Shown here piece by piece: positions 23,539 through 33,341 of a stretch of DNA of 64,000 bases (the stretch's first letter is position 1; each line of letters begins with the position of its first letter). Made by a program: the position numbers and the translations under genes. Source of the stretch: Serratia silvae. Its GTDB lineage: Bacteria > Pseudomonadota > Gammaproteobacteria > Enterobacterales > Enterobacteriaceae. The notes below the pieces were generated by a model. That model was not told the origin of the DNA, did not search any database, and was given only the letters and a program-made list of their open reading frames with translations. The DNA is taken from assembly GCF_023282985.1 (NCBI RefSeq), contig NZ_JAGQDC010000013.1:1-64000 (forward strand), given 5' to 3'.

Positions 23539-25302
23539 TTATGCCTGCGCCCAATGACGGCGTTTGGCGGTTTGCAGTTTTTCGTAAGCCGCCAACAGCG
23601 CTTGATGCGCTGGCAGGGCTTTCAATTCACTGTCGATGGCAAACAGGCCGTTGAAGCGCTCTTCGCCGCTCATGGCCGCAGAGGCCGCGTCAACCGCATC
23701 CTGACCATACATCTTCACGAAGGCCGTGTGATATTGGGTTGGGTCGCGTTCTGGCTCCAACGCCAACAGCAGCAGCGTCTGCAAGCAACGGTAGTAGTTG
23801 CTGCGCTCCGGGGTAAACAGCGAGGCGTTGAACTCCTGCGTCCACTCGGCCCAGATCAGTGCCTGCTCGAGATCGCCGCCGGCCAATGCCAGCATGGATT
23901 TCAGTTCGCCAACGCGCAGGGTGTACCAGGCGTTGTCTTTACCAGAGGCAATGCCCAGTAATTCACGTACGCGGGTGAAATCGTCCAGCCCTTCATCATC
24001 CAACTGCTGGATCAGCGCCAGATACTCTTCTGGTTCCCATTCGCTGCCCGGCAATTGCAGCAGGGTTTCACGCAGGTGTGCGCCCATGCTGTTGTTTGCC
24101 AGCAGCAGATCCTCTGCCGGATAGATGTCGGACATCCCCGGTACGATGATGCGGCAGGCGTAAACGTCCAGGTGCTCGTAATCGGCGATATACACTTCGG
24201 CATCTTCTTTATTAAAGATGCTCATCAGGGTGGCGAACTCTTCCTGCGTGCTGCCGCTGAAACGCCAGTCGACAAACGGATAGTCGGCATCCTGTTTGAA
24301 CAGATCCCAGGAGATCAAACCGCTGGAATCGATGAAGTGAGTTTCCAGGTTGGCGTGCTCGGCTACTTCTTCGTCATCGAAGGTCGGGGCGGTGAACACA
24401 TCCAGATCTTTCAAGCCGCGGCCTTGCAACAGCTCGGTAACGGTACGCTCCAGTGCGACACCGAAATCGGGGTGAGCACCAAAGGAGGCAAAGCAGGTGC
24501 CGTTGGCGGGGTTAAACAACACCACGCAGATCACCGGGTAGTTGCCGCCTAATGAGGCATCATAAGAGAGGATCGGGAAGCCTTCGGCCTCCAGCTTGGC
24601 GATCGCCTCAACCACGTCAGGATAGCGGTTCAGCACTTCGCTCGGGATTTCCGGCAGGCTGATGGACTCGGCGATGATGCGGTTTTTTACATAGCGCTCG
24701 AACACCTCGGAGAGGCCCTGAACCCGCGCTTCGTTGGCGGTATTGCCAGCGGACATGCCGTTGGACACATACAGGTTGCCGATGATGTTCATCGGAATAT
24801 AGACGGTCTGCTGATCCGACTGCCGGGTGAAAGGCAGGGCGCAGATGCCACGATCGCTATTGCCAGACTGCAGATCGATCAGATCGCTGGCAGTCAGTTC
24901 CTGCTCCGGATCGTAGAAGGCGTGAGTGCGCTCATCCAGGATGCCTTGTGGCAGCGAGTTGTCGGCCGGAACCGGGAACCATTTTTCATTGGGATAGTGA
25001 ACAAAATCGCCTTCGGCAATCTGTTGGCCCAAATAGAAATCGGCGAAGAAATAGTTGGTCGACAGGCGTTCGAAGTACTCGCCCAGCGCGGAAGCTAGTG
25101 CGGCCTTTTTGCTGGCACCCTTACCGTTGGTGAAGCACAGCGGGCAATCGCGATCGCGGATATGCACTGACCAGACGTGTGGCACCGGATTCAGCCAGGA
25201 GGCTTCTTCGATATTGAAACCCAGATCGGTTAGTTTCTGCTGAAAACGGGCGATGGAGTCTTCTAGCGCAGCGTCTTTGCCAGGAATAAAAGTTTGCGTC
25301 AT
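23539..25302 (-). CDS. ycaO: YcaO, ribosomal protein S12 methylthiotransferase accessory factor
   Basis: A founding member of the YcaO cyclodehydratase superfamily. In E. coli it is implicated in beta-methylthiolation of ribosomal protein S12 with RimO, although its chemistry there is unsettled. The 587-residue product (E. coli 586) shows conserved stretches such as NGKGASKKAALASALGEYFE, SAGNTANEARVQGLSEVFE and FGAHPDFGVALERTVTELLQ. A C-terminal TPR-like domain (residues about 480-587) also belongs to this subtype. The start MTQTFIPGKDAALEDS matches E. coli; a GTG three codons upstream is less likely. It lies upstream of focA on the same strand, as in E. coli. Confidence 0.96.
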   Translation of the reverse strand: MTQTFIPGKDAALEDSIARFQQKLTDLGFNIEEASWLNPVPHVWSVHIRDRDCPLCFTNGKGASKKAALASALGEYFERLSTNYFFADFYLGQQIAEGDFVHYPNEKWFPVPADNSLPQGILDERTHAFYDPEQELTASDLIDLQSGNSDRGICALPFTRQSDQQTVYIPMNIIGNLYVSNGMSAGNTANEARVQGLSEVFERYVKNRIIAESISLPEIPSEVLNRYPDVVEAIAKLEAEGFPILSYDASLGGNYPVICVVLFNPANGTCFASFGAHPDFGVALERTVTELLQGRGLKDLDVFTAPTFDDEEVAEHANLETHFIDSSGLISWDLFKQDADYPFVDWRFSGSTQEEFATLMSIFNKEDAEVYIADYEHLDVYACRIIVPGMSDIYPAEDLLLANNSMGAHLRETLLQLPGSEWEPEEYLALIQQLDDEGLDDFTRVRELLGIASGKDNAWYTLRVGELKSMLALAGGDLEQALIWAEWTQEFNASLFTPERSNYYRCLQTLLLLALEPERDPTQYHTAFVKMYGQDAVDAASAAMSGEERFNGLFAIDSELKALPAHQALLAAYEKLQTAKRRHWAQA

Positions 25303-25450
25303 TGTGTTCACTTATATGGCGTACTAAAAACGCGCAATGATACGAGGTTTTGTTCCCAAGCTCCACGTATTCCGAAAGCCGATCAGAAGTCACAGTTTTT
25401 ATGGGGATAAAGACGATAATTCAGCGGGTTAACAATAATGGAGAAACGTA

Positions 25451-26497
25451 ATGAAATCAGTGAAACTCAGCGTATTGGCACTGCTGTTGGCCGGGGCTTG
25501 CGGCTCGGCACTGGCGTTACCTAATATCACCTTGCTGGCCACTGGCGGCACTATCGCTGGCGGCGGTGACTCTGCCACCAAGTCCAATTACACTGCGGGT
25601 AAACTAGGTGTTGAGGCGTTAGTGGATGCCGTGCCGGAGTTGAAAAAGGTGGCCAACGTGCAGGGTGAGCAGGTGGTTAATATCGGTTCCCAGGATATGA
25701 ATGACGAGGTCTGGCTCAAGCTGGTCAAGAAGATTAACGCGGACTGCGCCAAAACCGATGGCTTCGTGATCACTCACGGTACCGACACGCTGGAGGAGAC
25801 CGCCTATTTCCTGGATCTCACCGTCAAGTGCGAAAAACCGGTGGTCATTGTCGGGGCGATGCGTCCGGCAACGGCCATGAGTGCCGATGGCCCATTTAAC
25901 CTGTATAACGCGGTTGTCACGGCTGCCGACCCTCAATCGGCCAAGCGGGGCGTGCTGGTGGTGATGAATGATACGGTGCTTGATGGCCGCGACGTGACCA
26001 AAACCAATACCACCGGCGTACAGACTTTCCAATCGCCTAATTTTGGCCCGCTGGGGTACATCCACAACGGCAAAATCGACTACCAACGTTCGCCACAGCG
26101 CAAGCACACCAGCGAAACGCCGTTTAACGTCGACCAGATGAGTACGCTGCCGAAGGTCGGTATTATCTATAATTATGCCAACGCGTCCGATGCTCCGGCC
26201 AAGGCGCTGATCGCCGAAGGTTATCAAGGGATCGTCAGCGCCGGGGTGGGGAATGGCAACCTGTATAAAACCGTGTTTGATACGCTGGCCACCGCGGCCC
26301 ATAACGGCGTGGCGGTCGTGCGTTCTTCCCGTGTGCCTACCGGTTCCACCACCGAAGATGCGGAAGTGGATGATACCAAACTCGGTTTTGTGGCTGCTGG
26401 CACGCTGAATCCGCAAAAAGCGAGAATTCTGCTGCAGCTGGCATTGACCCAGACCAAAGACGCCAAACAGATCCAGGCGATGTTTAATCAGTATTGA
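25451..26497 (+). CDS. ansB: L-asparaginase type II, periplasmic
   Basis: AnsB hydrolyses asparagine to aspartate and ammonia in the periplasm and is anaerobically induced in E. coli. The 348-residue product equals the E. coli length. It has a Sec signal peptide (MKSVKLSVLALLLAGACGSALA, cleavage before LPNITLLATGG). The nucleophile is Thr34 in TGGTIAGGG, and the second catalytic triad stretch is THGTDTLEETAYFLDL. GGAG precedes the ATG. In E. coli ansB lies elsewhere on the chromosome; here it sits between ycaO and ycaP, so its position is lineage-specific. Confidence 0.96.
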   Translation: MKSVKLSVLALLLAGACGSALALPNITLLATGGTIAGGGDSATKSNYTAGKLGVEALVDAVPELKKVANVQGEQVVNIGSQDMNDEVWLKLVKKINADCAKTDGFVITHGTDTLEETAYFLDLTVKCEKPVVIVGAMRPATAMSADGPFNLYNAVVTAADPQSAKRGVLVVMNDTVLDGRDVTKTNTTGVQTFQSPNFGPLGYIHNGKIDYQRSPQRKHTSETPFNVDQMSTLPKVGIIYNYANASDAPAKALIAEGYQGIVSAGVGNGNLYKTVFDTLATAAHNGVAVVRSSRVPTGSTTEDAEVDDTKLGFVAAGTLNPQKARILLQLALTQTKDAKQIQAMFNQY

Positions 26498-26510
26498 TTC
26501 CTGACTCAAG

Positions 26511-26533
26511 TGGGGGCGTAATGTCCCCATTTT
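26511..26533 (+). terminator. Probable ansB terminator
   Basis: TGGGG (26511-26515) pairs with CCCCA (26525-26529), followed by TTTT, 13 bases after the ansB stop. It is a short stem with modest strength. Confidence 0.45.
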
Positions 26534-26583
26534 CCCCGTCCCGACTAAGCTGTAGGAAATCCCCATTACGCAGGAACGATTTC

Positions 26584-27276
26584 ATGCAGGCATTTGATAT
26601 CCAAAGAATGGCATTCGACGAGACCACGCCAGAGTTCTTGGCCGAGGTGGCGTTACGCTGCCTGTTCACTTTTTTGCTGGTATTTATCTTTTTAAAAATG
26701 ACCGGGCGGCGTGGGGTACGCCAAATGTCGCTGTTTGAGGTACTAATCATCCTGACTCTGGGTTCCGCAGCCGGTGACGTCGCGTTTTATCACGATGTTC
26801 CTTTGCTACCGGTGCTGATGGTGTTTGTTTCTATCATGGTGATGTATCGCTTTTCCACCTGGCTGATGGATCGTTTTCAAAAACTCCAGACCTGGATGGA
26901 GGGCGAGCCGTTGATTCTGGTCAGTGAAGGGCTGTTCGATTGGGACATTCTGTGCCGGGAAAATATCACCCACGATGAGTTCTTTATGGAACTCCGTCAG
27001 GCCGGTGTTGAGCACTTAGGGCAGGTGAGATTGGCCATCCTTGAGGTGAACGGCACCATATCGGTGTATTTCTACCCGGATGAGCAGGTACGGCCCGGGT
27101 TACCGGTATTACCGGCAAAATGCGTTAAAAGCGTGGTTGAGATTGATGTGGAGGGTGATTATGCCTGCGGGATGTGTAGCCTGATCTCCACCTTGACGCC
27201 ATCACCGGAACACGACTGCCCACGCTGTGGCAACCGTAAATGGATCGCAGCCCTGTCCCATAGCCGGGTAAGCTGA
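26584..27276 (+). CDS. ycaP: DUF421 inner-membrane protein YcaP
   Basis: A 230-residue membrane protein equal in length to E. coli YcaP; its function is not known. Three hydrophobic segments occupy roughly residues 17-95, including FLKMTGRRGVRQMSLFEVL and ILTLGSAAGDVAFY, which are family hallmarks. A soluble DUF421 domain follows, and the C-terminus carries a zinc-ribbon-like pair, CGMC ... CPRCGN. The frame is open 30 codons upstream, but MQAFDIQRMAFDE matches the family start and has AGGA before it. It keeps the conserved position before serC. Confidence 0.93.
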   Translation: MQAFDIQRMAFDETTPEFLAEVALRCLFTFLLVFIFLKMTGRRGVRQMSLFEVLIILTLGSAAGDVAFYHDVPLLPVLMVFVSIMVMYRFSTWLMDRFQKLQTWMEGEPLILVSEGLFDWDILCRENITHDEFFMELRQAGVEHLGQVRLAILEVNGTISVYFYPDEQVRPGLPVLPAKCVKSVVEIDVEGDYACGMCSLISTLTPSPEHDCPRCGNRKWIAALSHSRVS

Positions 27277-27524
27277 ATACAGCACAAAAAACCGCGTTAA
27301 CCCGCTGAATACGCCAGTGTCACAGCGTTTTATGGCACAAATAAACCCTGAGGCCGCAGAGCCTGTTATTTGCGGTCTCGTCAGTTTCCCACCCTTGGAA
27401 CAATAAGCATTGCAGCCGGGTTACGTGAGTGATAAAACCGATAGAGTTGGTTAACATCAGCGTTAACTTCGGGCATATGTCGAAAGCCGGTTTTTACGGC
27501 GCACAGTGAATGTGGTGAGGGGAA

Positions 27525-28610
27525 ATGACTCAGGTTTATAATTTTAGCTCAGGCCCGGCGATGCTGCCGGTTGAAGTGTTGCGTCGTGCGGAACAAGAGC
27601 TGTGCAACTGGCACGGTCTTGGCACTTCGGTGATGGAAATCAGCCATCGCAGTAAAGAATTCATCGCCGTCGCCGAACAGTCCGAACAGGATCTACGCGA
27701 TCTGCTGAAAGTCCCCGCCAACTATAAAGTGCTGTTCTGCCACGGTGGTGCCCGCGCGCAATTCGCCGCGTTACCACTGAACCTGTTGGGCGATAACACC
27801 ACTGCCGACTATATCGATGGCGGCTACTGGGCGCACAGTGCGATCACTGAAGCGGAAAAATACTGCCAGCCGAAGGTGATTGACGTTAAAACCACCGTTG
27901 ATGGCTTAAGCGGCATCAAGCCGATGAAAGAGTGGCAACTGAGCGATAACGCGGCTTACGTGCACTATTGCCCGAACGAAACCATCGACGGCGTGGCGAT
28001 TGATGAAACGCCAGACTTTGGCGATAAAGTGGTGATTGGCGATTACTCTTCGACCATCCTTTCCCGTCCGTTGGACGTCAGCCGTTTCGGTGTTATCTAT
28101 GCGGGCGCACAGAAAAACATTGGTCCTGCTGGCCTGACGCTGGTGATCGTGCGTGAAGATCTACTGGGTAAAGCGCGCCGCGAAGTCCCATCGATCCTGG
28201 ACTACACCGTGCTGGCAGAAAACGACTCGATGTTCAACACGCCGCCAACCTTCGCCTGGTATCTGTCTGGCCTGGTGTTCAAATGGCTGAAAGAGCAGGG
28301 CGGCCTGGTGGAAATGCAAAAGCGCAACCAAGCCAAGGCCGAGTTGCTGTATAGCACCATCGATCAGTCGGACTTCTATCGTAGCCGCGTGGCTGTTGCC
28401 AACCGCTCCTGGATGAACGTGCCGTTCCAGCTTGCCGATCCCGCACTGGACAAAGTGTTCCTGAGCGAAGCAGAAGCCATTGGCCTGCAGGCACTGAAGG
28501 GCCACCGCGTAGTAGGCGGCATGCGTGCTTCCATCTATAATGCGATGCCGTTGGCGGGCGTGAAGACCCTGACTGACTTTATGGTCGACTTCGAACGCCG
28601 CCATGGTTGA
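27525..28610 (+). CDS. serC: Phosphoserine aminotransferase
   Basis: SerC is the PLP enzyme of serine biosynthesis that also serves pyridoxal phosphate synthesis. The 361-residue product has the Schiff-base Lys197 in [11 protein letters not shown] and phosphate-cup residues in [19 protein letters not shown] precedes the ATG. It forms the classic mixed-function serC-aroA operon, with aroA 116 bases downstream and no T-tailed terminator between. The preceding 248-base gap should hold the promoter, but I found no strong hexamer pair. Confidence 0.98.
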   Translation: MTQVYNFSSGPAMLPVEVLRRAEQELCNWHGLGTSVMEISHRSKEFIAVAEQSEQDLRDLLKVPANYKVLFCHGGARAQFAALPLNLLGDNTTADYIDGGYWAHSAITEAEKYCQPKVIDVKTTVDGLSGIKPMKEWQLSDNAAYVHYCPNETIDGVAIDETPDFGDKVVIGDYSSTILSRPLDVSRFGVIYAGAQKNIGPAGLTLVIVREDLLGKARREVPSILDYTVLAENDSMFNTPPTFAWYLSGLVFKWLKEQGGLVEMQKRNQAKAELLYSTIDQSDFYRSRVAVANRSWMNVPFQLADPALDKVFLSEAEAIGLQALKGHRVVGGMRASIYNAMPLAGVKTLTDFMVDFERRHG

Positions 28611-28615
28611 TGGCC

Positions 28616-28638
28616 ACCGCCCGTACTGAACGGGCGGT
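28616..28638 (+). repeat. Strong hairpin in the serC-aroA spacer
   Basis: ACCGCCCGT and ACGGGCGGT form a perfect 9-bp stem with a 5-base loop just after the serC stop. It lacks a T-run, so it may attenuate or protect mRNA rather than fully terminate before aroA. Confidence 0.5.
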
Positions 28639-28726
28639 CGTACCGCTGTTGTCCTTTTGCATTAAAGCGGCTCCGGCATTATCCCGGGGCCGTTTCGTTT
28701 ATCAGATTCTGGAGAGTTTTGTTCAC

Positions 28727-30013
28727 ATGGTGGATTCCCTGACGTTACAACCGGTTGCTTTGGTCGATGGCACCGTCAACTTACCCGGCTCCAAGAGCGT
28801 ATCCAATCGGGCTTTGCTACTGGCTGCGCTGGCGCGGGGAACGACCCGGCTGACCAACCTGCTGGACAGTGACGATGTGCGTCATATGCTGAATGCCTTG
28901 CAGACACTAGGGGTGAGTTACCAGCTCTCTGACGATCGCACCACCTGTTCCGTTGAGGGCAACGCGGGTCCGTTGGTTGCCACGCAGCCGTTGGAGCTGT
29001 TTCTCGGTAATGCCGGTACGGCAATGCGTCCGTTAGCGGCGGCACTGTGCCTGGGAGAGGGCGATGTGGTGTTGACCGGCGAACCACGCATGAAAGAGCG
29101 CCCGATTGGCCATCTGGTGGATGCACTACGCCAGGGCGGGGCGCAAATCGATTACCTTGAACAAACCGATTACCCACCTGTGCGCCTGCGTGGTGGCTTC
29201 CGCGGCGGTGACGTCAGCGTTGATGGCAGTGTTTCCAGCCAGTTCCTGACCGCCTTGCTGATGATGGCACCGTTGGCGGCCCAAGACACCGCTATCCATA
29301 TCAAAGGTGAGTTAGTTTCCAAACCTTATATCGATATTACCCTGCACCTGATGAGTACTTTCGGCGTTGAAGTCACGCACGACAACTATCGCGTGTTCCA
29401 TATCCGTGGGCAGCAGATTTACCGTTCGCCAGGCGACTATCTGGTGGAAGGCGATGCCTCTTCGGCATCCTATTTCCTGGCCGCGGCGGCGATTAAGGGC
29501 GGCACCGTGCGCGTTACCGGTATCGGTAAGAAAAGCGTGCAAGGCGATACCAAATTTGCCGACGTGCTGGAAAAAATGGGCGCGCGCATCACCTGGGGCG
29601 ATGATTTTATCGAGTGCAGCCGCGGCGAGCTAAAAGGCATCGATATGGATATGAACCATATTCCAGATGCGGCGATGACCATTGCCACTACCGCACTGTT
29701 CGCGACTGGGCCGACCACCATCCGCAATATCTACAACTGGCGGGTAAAGGAAACCGACCGTCTGGCGGCGATGGCAACAGAACTGCGCAAAGTCGGTGCA
29801 GAGGTCGATGAAGGCGAGGATTACATTCATGTCGTACCGCCAAGCCAGCTGCAGTTTGCCGAGATTGGTACCTACAACGATCACCGTATGGCGATGTGTT
29901 TCTCGCTGGTGGCACTCTCCGATACGCCAGTGACCATTCTTGATCCGAAGTGCACCGCCAAGACCTTCCCGGACTATTTTGAGCAGCTGGCGCGTATCAG
30001 CCAGTTGGCCTAA
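28727..30013 (+). CDS. aroA: 3-phosphoshikimate 1-carboxyvinyltransferase (EPSP synthase)
   Basis: AroA joins shikimate-3-phosphate and PEP in the aromatic amino-acid pathway. The 428-residue product has class I hallmarks: [18 protein letters not shown] near the start, [19 protein letters not shown] (PEP and glyphosate site with the usual Gly and Pro) and RVKETDRL near the C-terminus. The frame extends 40 codons upstream, into the serC end, but [16 protein letters not shown] is the family start with GGAGAG upstream. A T-tailed terminator follows, which ends the serC-aroA operon. Confidence 0.98.
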   Translation: MVDSLTLQPVALVDGTVNLPGSKSVSNRALLLAALARGTTRLTNLLDSDDVRHMLNALQTLGVSYQLSDDRTTCSVEGNAGPLVATQPLELFLGNAGTAMRPLAAALCLGEGDVVLTGEPRMKERPIGHLVDALRQGGAQIDYLEQTDYPPVRLRGGFRGGDVSVDGSVSSQFLTALLMMAPLAAQDTAIHIKGELVSKPYIDITLHLMSTFGVEVTHDNYRVFHIRGQQIYRSPGDYLVEGDASSASYFLAAAAIKGGTVRVTGIGKKSVQGDTKFADVLEKMGARITWGDDFIECSRGELKGIDMDMNHIPDAAMTIATTALFATGPTTIRNIYNWRVKETDRLAAMATELRKVGAEVDEGEDYIHVVPPSQLQFAEIGTYNDHRMAMCFSLVALSDTPVTILDPKCTAKTFPDYFEQLARISQLA

Positions 30014-30037
30014 TCTTCTCGATATCCGTTATCAATG

Positions 30038-30059
30038 GGCCTCGTTTGAGGCCTTTTTT
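30038..30059 (+). terminator. Rho-independent terminator of serC-aroA
   Basis: GGCCTC and GAGGCC enclose GTTT and are followed by six T, 24 bases after the aroA stop. Confidence 0.9.
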
Positions 30060-30124
30060 GCGCATTGGTGCCCATCTTTTCGGCAATCAGACAGTTCGCG
30101 GTAACAGTAAACTCCACAGGCGCG

Positions 30125-30130
30125 TATAAT
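30125..30130 (+). promoter_or_regulatory. -10-like TATAAT upstream of cmk
   Basis: A perfect TATAAT lies 75 bases before the cmk start. No convincing -35 hexamer or extended -10 is visible, so the assignment is tentative. Confidence 0.4.
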
Positions 30131-30205
30131 ACGCCCCCGAATCTGCTCCTACTTGGGCAGACAGCAGGCGTGTTCCTGTGAGGTTTCTACCTGAAGGAGA
30201 GAGAA

Positions 30206-30895
30206 ATGACGGCTACAGTTCCGGTGATAACCGTTGATGGGCCAAGTGGTGCAGGCAAAGGCACGCTGTGCAAAGCGCTGGCAGAATCCCTTGGTTGGCG
30301 TTTGCTGGATTCCGGCGCGATTTATCGCGTCCTGGCCCTGGCAGCGTTGCACCATCAGGTGGATATCACCTCTGAAGAGGCGTTAGTCCCCTTGGCCGCC
30401 CATCTCGACGTCCGCTTTGTTGCTCAGGACGGCAAGCTGCAGGTTATTTTGGAAGGTGAGGACGTCAGTAATGAGATCCGCACCGAAACCGTTGGCAATA
30501 CGGCTTCGCAAACGGCCGCATTCCCACGAGTTCGTGAGGCGCTGCTGCGCCGCCAACGCGCATTTCGCGAGGCACCGGGCCTGATCGCCGATGGCCGTGA
30601 CATGGGCACGGTGGTGTTCCCGGATGCGCCGGTTAAAATTTTCCTTGACGCCAGTTCCGAAGAGCGTGCGCATCGTCGCATGCTACAGTTGCAGGAAAAG
30701 GGCTTTAATGTTAACTTTGAACGTCTTTTAGCCGAGATAAAGGAACGGGATGACCGTGACCGTAATCGGGCTATTGCGCCACTGGTGCCGGCTCTCGATG
30801 CCCTCGTGTTGGATTCTACCAGCATGTCGATCGAGGAAGTGATCCAGCGGGCGTTGGCATATGCACATGAAGTTTTGGCGTTGCCGCAGCAATAA
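30206..30895 (+). CDS. cmk: Cytidylate kinase
   Basis: Cmk phosphorylates CMP and dCMP and recycles nucleotides from mRNA decay. The 229-residue product (E. coli 227) has the P-loop GPSGAGKGT (residues 12-20, Lys18). The nucleotide-binding stretch [21 protein letters not shown] and the lid arginines in [17 protein letters not shown] are also present. AAGGAGAG precedes the ATG. It lies directly upstream of rpsA, as in E. coli, and rpsA may be partly read from its promoter. Confidence 0.98.
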   Translation: MTATVPVITVDGPSGAGKGTLCKALAESLGWRLLDSGAIYRVLALAALHHQVDITSEEALVPLAAHLDVRFVAQDGKLQVILEGEDVSNEIRTETVGNTASQTAAFPRVREALLRRQRAFREAPGLIADGRDMGTVVFPDAPVKIFLDASSEERAHRRMLQLQEKGFNVNFERLLAEIKERDDRDRNRAIAPLVPALDALVLDSTSMSIEEVIQRALAYAHEVLALPQQ

Positions 30896-30962
30896 GCGCG
30901 GCGGCGTTTTTAGCTTTTTGTTATATTTGTCATCGTACTGCATAGCAGTAACTGAATATATC

Positions 30963-30978
30963 GGGTAAAATTTTACCC
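30963..30978. repeat. Perfect 16-base palindrome before rpsA
   Basis: GGGTAAAATTTTACCC is a complete palindrome without a loop, 109 bases before rpsA and just upstream of the leader hairpin. It contains TAAAAT, which could serve as a -10 element, so an operator-like role is possible. Confidence 0.5.
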
Positions 30979-30990
30979 CTGTAACCTAAA

Positions 30991-31086
30991 CCTTGTCGGC
31001 AGGAAGCCAATGGCGAGGTATGTGAAACAACCCCATTCGGCGGGATGCTAAATGGACGTTAAACTATAGAACCCTGAAGATTAAAC
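30991..31086 (+). promoter_or_regulatory. rpsA translational leader
   Basis: The leader folds into a hairpin at 30991-31018. CCTTGTC pairs with GGCGAGG, with an inner GGC/GCC pair and the apical loop AGGAA. A second weak stem is around CCCATTCGGCGGG. There is no proper Shine-Dalgarno before the ATG (only GAAGATTAAAC). E. coli rpsA is known for such a leader with GGA-bearing loops, which gives high translation and autogenous repression by S1. Confidence 0.6.
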
Positions 31087-32763
31087 ATGACTGAATCTTT
31101 CGCTCAACTCTTTGAAGAATCCCTGAAAACAATCGAAACCCGTCCGGGTTCCATCGTTCGTGGTGTTGTTGTTGCTATCGATAAAGATGTCGTACTGGTT
31201 GATGCCGGTCTGAAATCTGAATCTGCCATCCCGGCTGAGCAATTCAAAAACGCCCAGGGCGAGCTGGAAATCCAGGTTGGTGACGAAGTTGACGTTGCGC
31301 TGGACGCTGTTGAAGATGGCTTCGGTGAAACTCTGCTGTCCCGTGAGAAAGCTAAGCGTCACGAAGCTTGGATCACGCTGGAAAAAGCTTACGAAGAAGC
31401 TGAAACTGTCGTCGGTGTTATCAACGGCAAAGTTAAGGGTGGCTTCACTGTAGAGCTGAACGGTATTCGTGCGTTCCTGCCAGGTTCCCTGGTTGACGTG
31501 CGTCCAGTTCGCGACACTCTGCACCTGGAAGGCAAAGAGCTTGAGTTCAAAGTCATCAAGCTGGATCAGAAGCGCAACAACGTTGTTGTTTCTCGTCGTG
31601 CAGTAATCGAATCCGAAAACAGCGCAGAGCGCGATCAACTGCTGGAAAACCTGCAGGAAGGCATGGAAGTTAAAGGTATCGTTAAGAACCTCACTGACTA
31701 CGGTGCATTCGTGGATCTGGGCGGCGTTGACGGCCTGCTGCACATCACTGACATGGCTTGGAAACGCGTTAAGCACCCAAGCGAAATTGTCAACGTGGGC
31801 GACGAAATCACTGTTAAGGTGCTGAAGTTCGACCGCGAGCGTACTCGTGTATCTCTGGGCCTGAAGCAACTGGGCGAAGATCCATGGGTTGCTATCGCTA
31901 AACGCTACCCAGAAGGCACCAAGCTGACTGGTCGTGTAACCAACCTGACTGATTACGGCTGCTTCGTGGAAATCGAAGAAGGCGTTGAAGGTCTGGTACA
32001 CGTTTCTGAAATGGATTGGACCAACAAAAACATCCATCCGTCCAAAGTTGTTAACGTGGGCGATGTAGTGGAAGTGATGGTTCTGGACATCGATGAAGAG
32101 CGTCGTCGTATCTCCCTGGGCCTGAAGCAGTGCAAAAACAACCCATGGCAGCAGTTTGCAGAAACCCACAACAAGGGCGACCGTGTTGAAGGTAAAATCA
32201 AGTCTATCACTGACTTCGGTATCTTCATCGGCCTGGACGGCGGCATCGACGGCCTGGTTCACCTGTCTGACATCTCCTGGAACGTTGCAGGCGAAGAAGC
32301 AGTTCGTGAATACAAGAAAGGCGACGAAATCGCAGCTGTGGTTCTGCAAGTTGACGCAGAGCGCGAGCGTATCTCCCTGGGCGTGAAGCAACTGGCTGAA
32401 GATCCGTTCAATAACTACCTGTCTATGAACAAGAAAGGTACTATTGTTACTGGTAAAGTCACTGCAGTTGACGCCAAAGGTGCTACAGTTGAATTAGCAG
32501 GCGGCGTAGAAGGTTACCTGCGTGCTTCTGAAGCCTCTCGCGACCGTATTGAAGACGCAACTCTGGTTCTGAACGTTGGTGACGAAGTTGAAGCTAAATT
32601 CACTGGCGTTGACCGTAAGAACCGCGTTGTAAGCCTGTCCGTCCGTGCGAAGGACGAAGCTGACGAGAAAGATGCAATTGCTACGGTTAACAACAGCAAA
32701 CCGGAAGAAAGCAACTTCTCTAACGCTATGGCTGAAGCCTTCAAAGCGGCTAAAGGCGAGTAA
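31087..32763 (+). CDS. rpsA: 30S ribosomal protein S1
   Basis: S1 binds mRNA on the small subunit and is needed for initiation on structured or weak-SD messages. The 558-residue product contains six S1 OB-fold repeats (roughly residues 21-87, 105-171, 192-260, 277-347, 364-434 and 451-520). The central repeats share motifs such as [19 protein letters not shown] and VSLGLKQL. The first two diverged repeats bind the ribosome. Codon use looks strongly biased, as expected for a highly expressed gene. It lies between cmk and ihfB, the conserved order. Confidence 0.99.
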   Translation: MTESFAQLFEESLKTIETRPGSIVRGVVVAIDKDVVLVDAGLKSESAIPAEQFKNAQGELEIQVGDEVDVALDAVEDGFGETLLSREKAKRHEAWITLEKAYEEAETVVGVINGKVKGGFTVELNGIRAFLPGSLVDVRPVRDTLHLEGKELEFKVIKLDQKRNNVVVSRRAVIESENSAERDQLLENLQEGMEVKGIVKNLTDYGAFVDLGGVDGLLHITDMAWKRVKHPSEIVNVGDEITVKVLKFDRERTRVSLGLKQLGEDPWVAIAKRYPEGTKLTGRVTNLTDYGCFVEIEEGVEGLVHVSEMDWTNKNIHPSKVVNVGDVVEVMVLDIDEERRRISLGLKQCKNNPWQQFAETHNKGDRVEGKIKSITDFGIFIGLDGGIDGLVHLSDISWNVAGEEAVREYKKGDEIAAVVLQVDAERERISLGVKQLAEDPFNNYLSMNKKGTIVTGKVTAVDAKGATVELAGGVEGYLRASEASRDRIEDATLVLNVGDEVEAKFTGVDRKNRVVSLSVRAKDEADEKDAIATVNNSKPEESNFSNAMAEAFKAAKGE

Positions 32764-32769
32764 TGACGG

Positions 32770-32790
32770 GGGGCGGTTTCTGACCGCCCC
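32770..32790 (+). terminator. Hairpin between rpsA and ihfB
   Basis: GGGGCGGT and ACCGCCCC form a perfect 8-bp stem around TTCTG, 6 bases after the rpsA stop. There is no T-run, so it may be partial or serve as 3'-end protection. Confidence 0.45.
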
Positions 32791-32825
32791 GATACGGTAG
32801 TTTAGCTGCAAAGCTTGGAGGAACT

Positions 32826-33110
32826 ATGACCAAGTCTGAACTTATTGAAAGACTTGCTGGCCAGCAATCTCATATTCCGGCGAAGGCCGTTGAGGATGCA
32901 GTGAAAGAGATGCTCGAACACATGGCAGCTACGCTAGCCGAGGGTGAGCGCATTGAGATCCGCGGATTCGGCAGTTTTTCTCTTCACTACCGTGCTCCGC
33001 GCGTCGGCCGTAACCCTAAAACGGGTGATAAAGTTGAGTTGGACGGCAAGTACGTTCCTCACTTCAAGCCAGGTAAAGAGTTGCGTGACCGTGCCAATAT
33101 CTATGGCTAG
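32826..33110 (+). CDS. ihfB: Integration host factor subunit beta
   Basis: IhfB is one half of the IHF heterodimer, which sharply bends DNA in recombination, replication and transcription. The 94-residue product has the HU/IHF fold. The beta-arm [17 protein letters not shown] (residues about 56-72) carries the intercalating proline, and the C-terminus is [23 protein letters not shown] lies just before the ATG. It follows rpsA by 62 bases and ends at a strong terminator. Confidence 0.99.
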   Translation: MTKSELIERLAGQQSHIPAKAVEDAVKEMLEHMAATLAEGERIEIRGFGSFSLHYRAPRVGRNPKTGDKVELDGKYVPHFKPGKELRDRANIYG

Positions 33111-33151
33111 TCGCTGACCACCCATAGTGTTGTTGCTTGTAAAGAATATAA

Positions 33152-33179
33152 AACGGTGCCTTAGGGTGCCGTTTTTTTT
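33152..33179 (+). terminator. Rho-independent terminator of ihfB
   Basis: AACGGTGCC pairs with GGTGCCGTT (two G-U pairs) around TTAG and runs into eight T. It lies 41 bases after the ihfB stop. Confidence 0.85.
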
Positions 33180-33341
33180 CGGCTGTAAAATCGTCCATAC
33201 CTGCCAAAATTTGCGATCCAGTACGCAACCTTTCCTGCAAATACCAAATAGCCAACCGATTGTTTTCGAGATACTTTCCTGGATAGCAAACTGCAACTGG
33301 CAGTTACCCGCCTGAGAAGTAACATTGGTTGCAGGATAAAC

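Noticed and set aside
31081-32391. 436-codon open frame on the minus strand opposite rpsA
   Set aside because: Antisense shadow of rpsA with repeats that mirror the S1 domains. No ribosome-binding site or known homologue.
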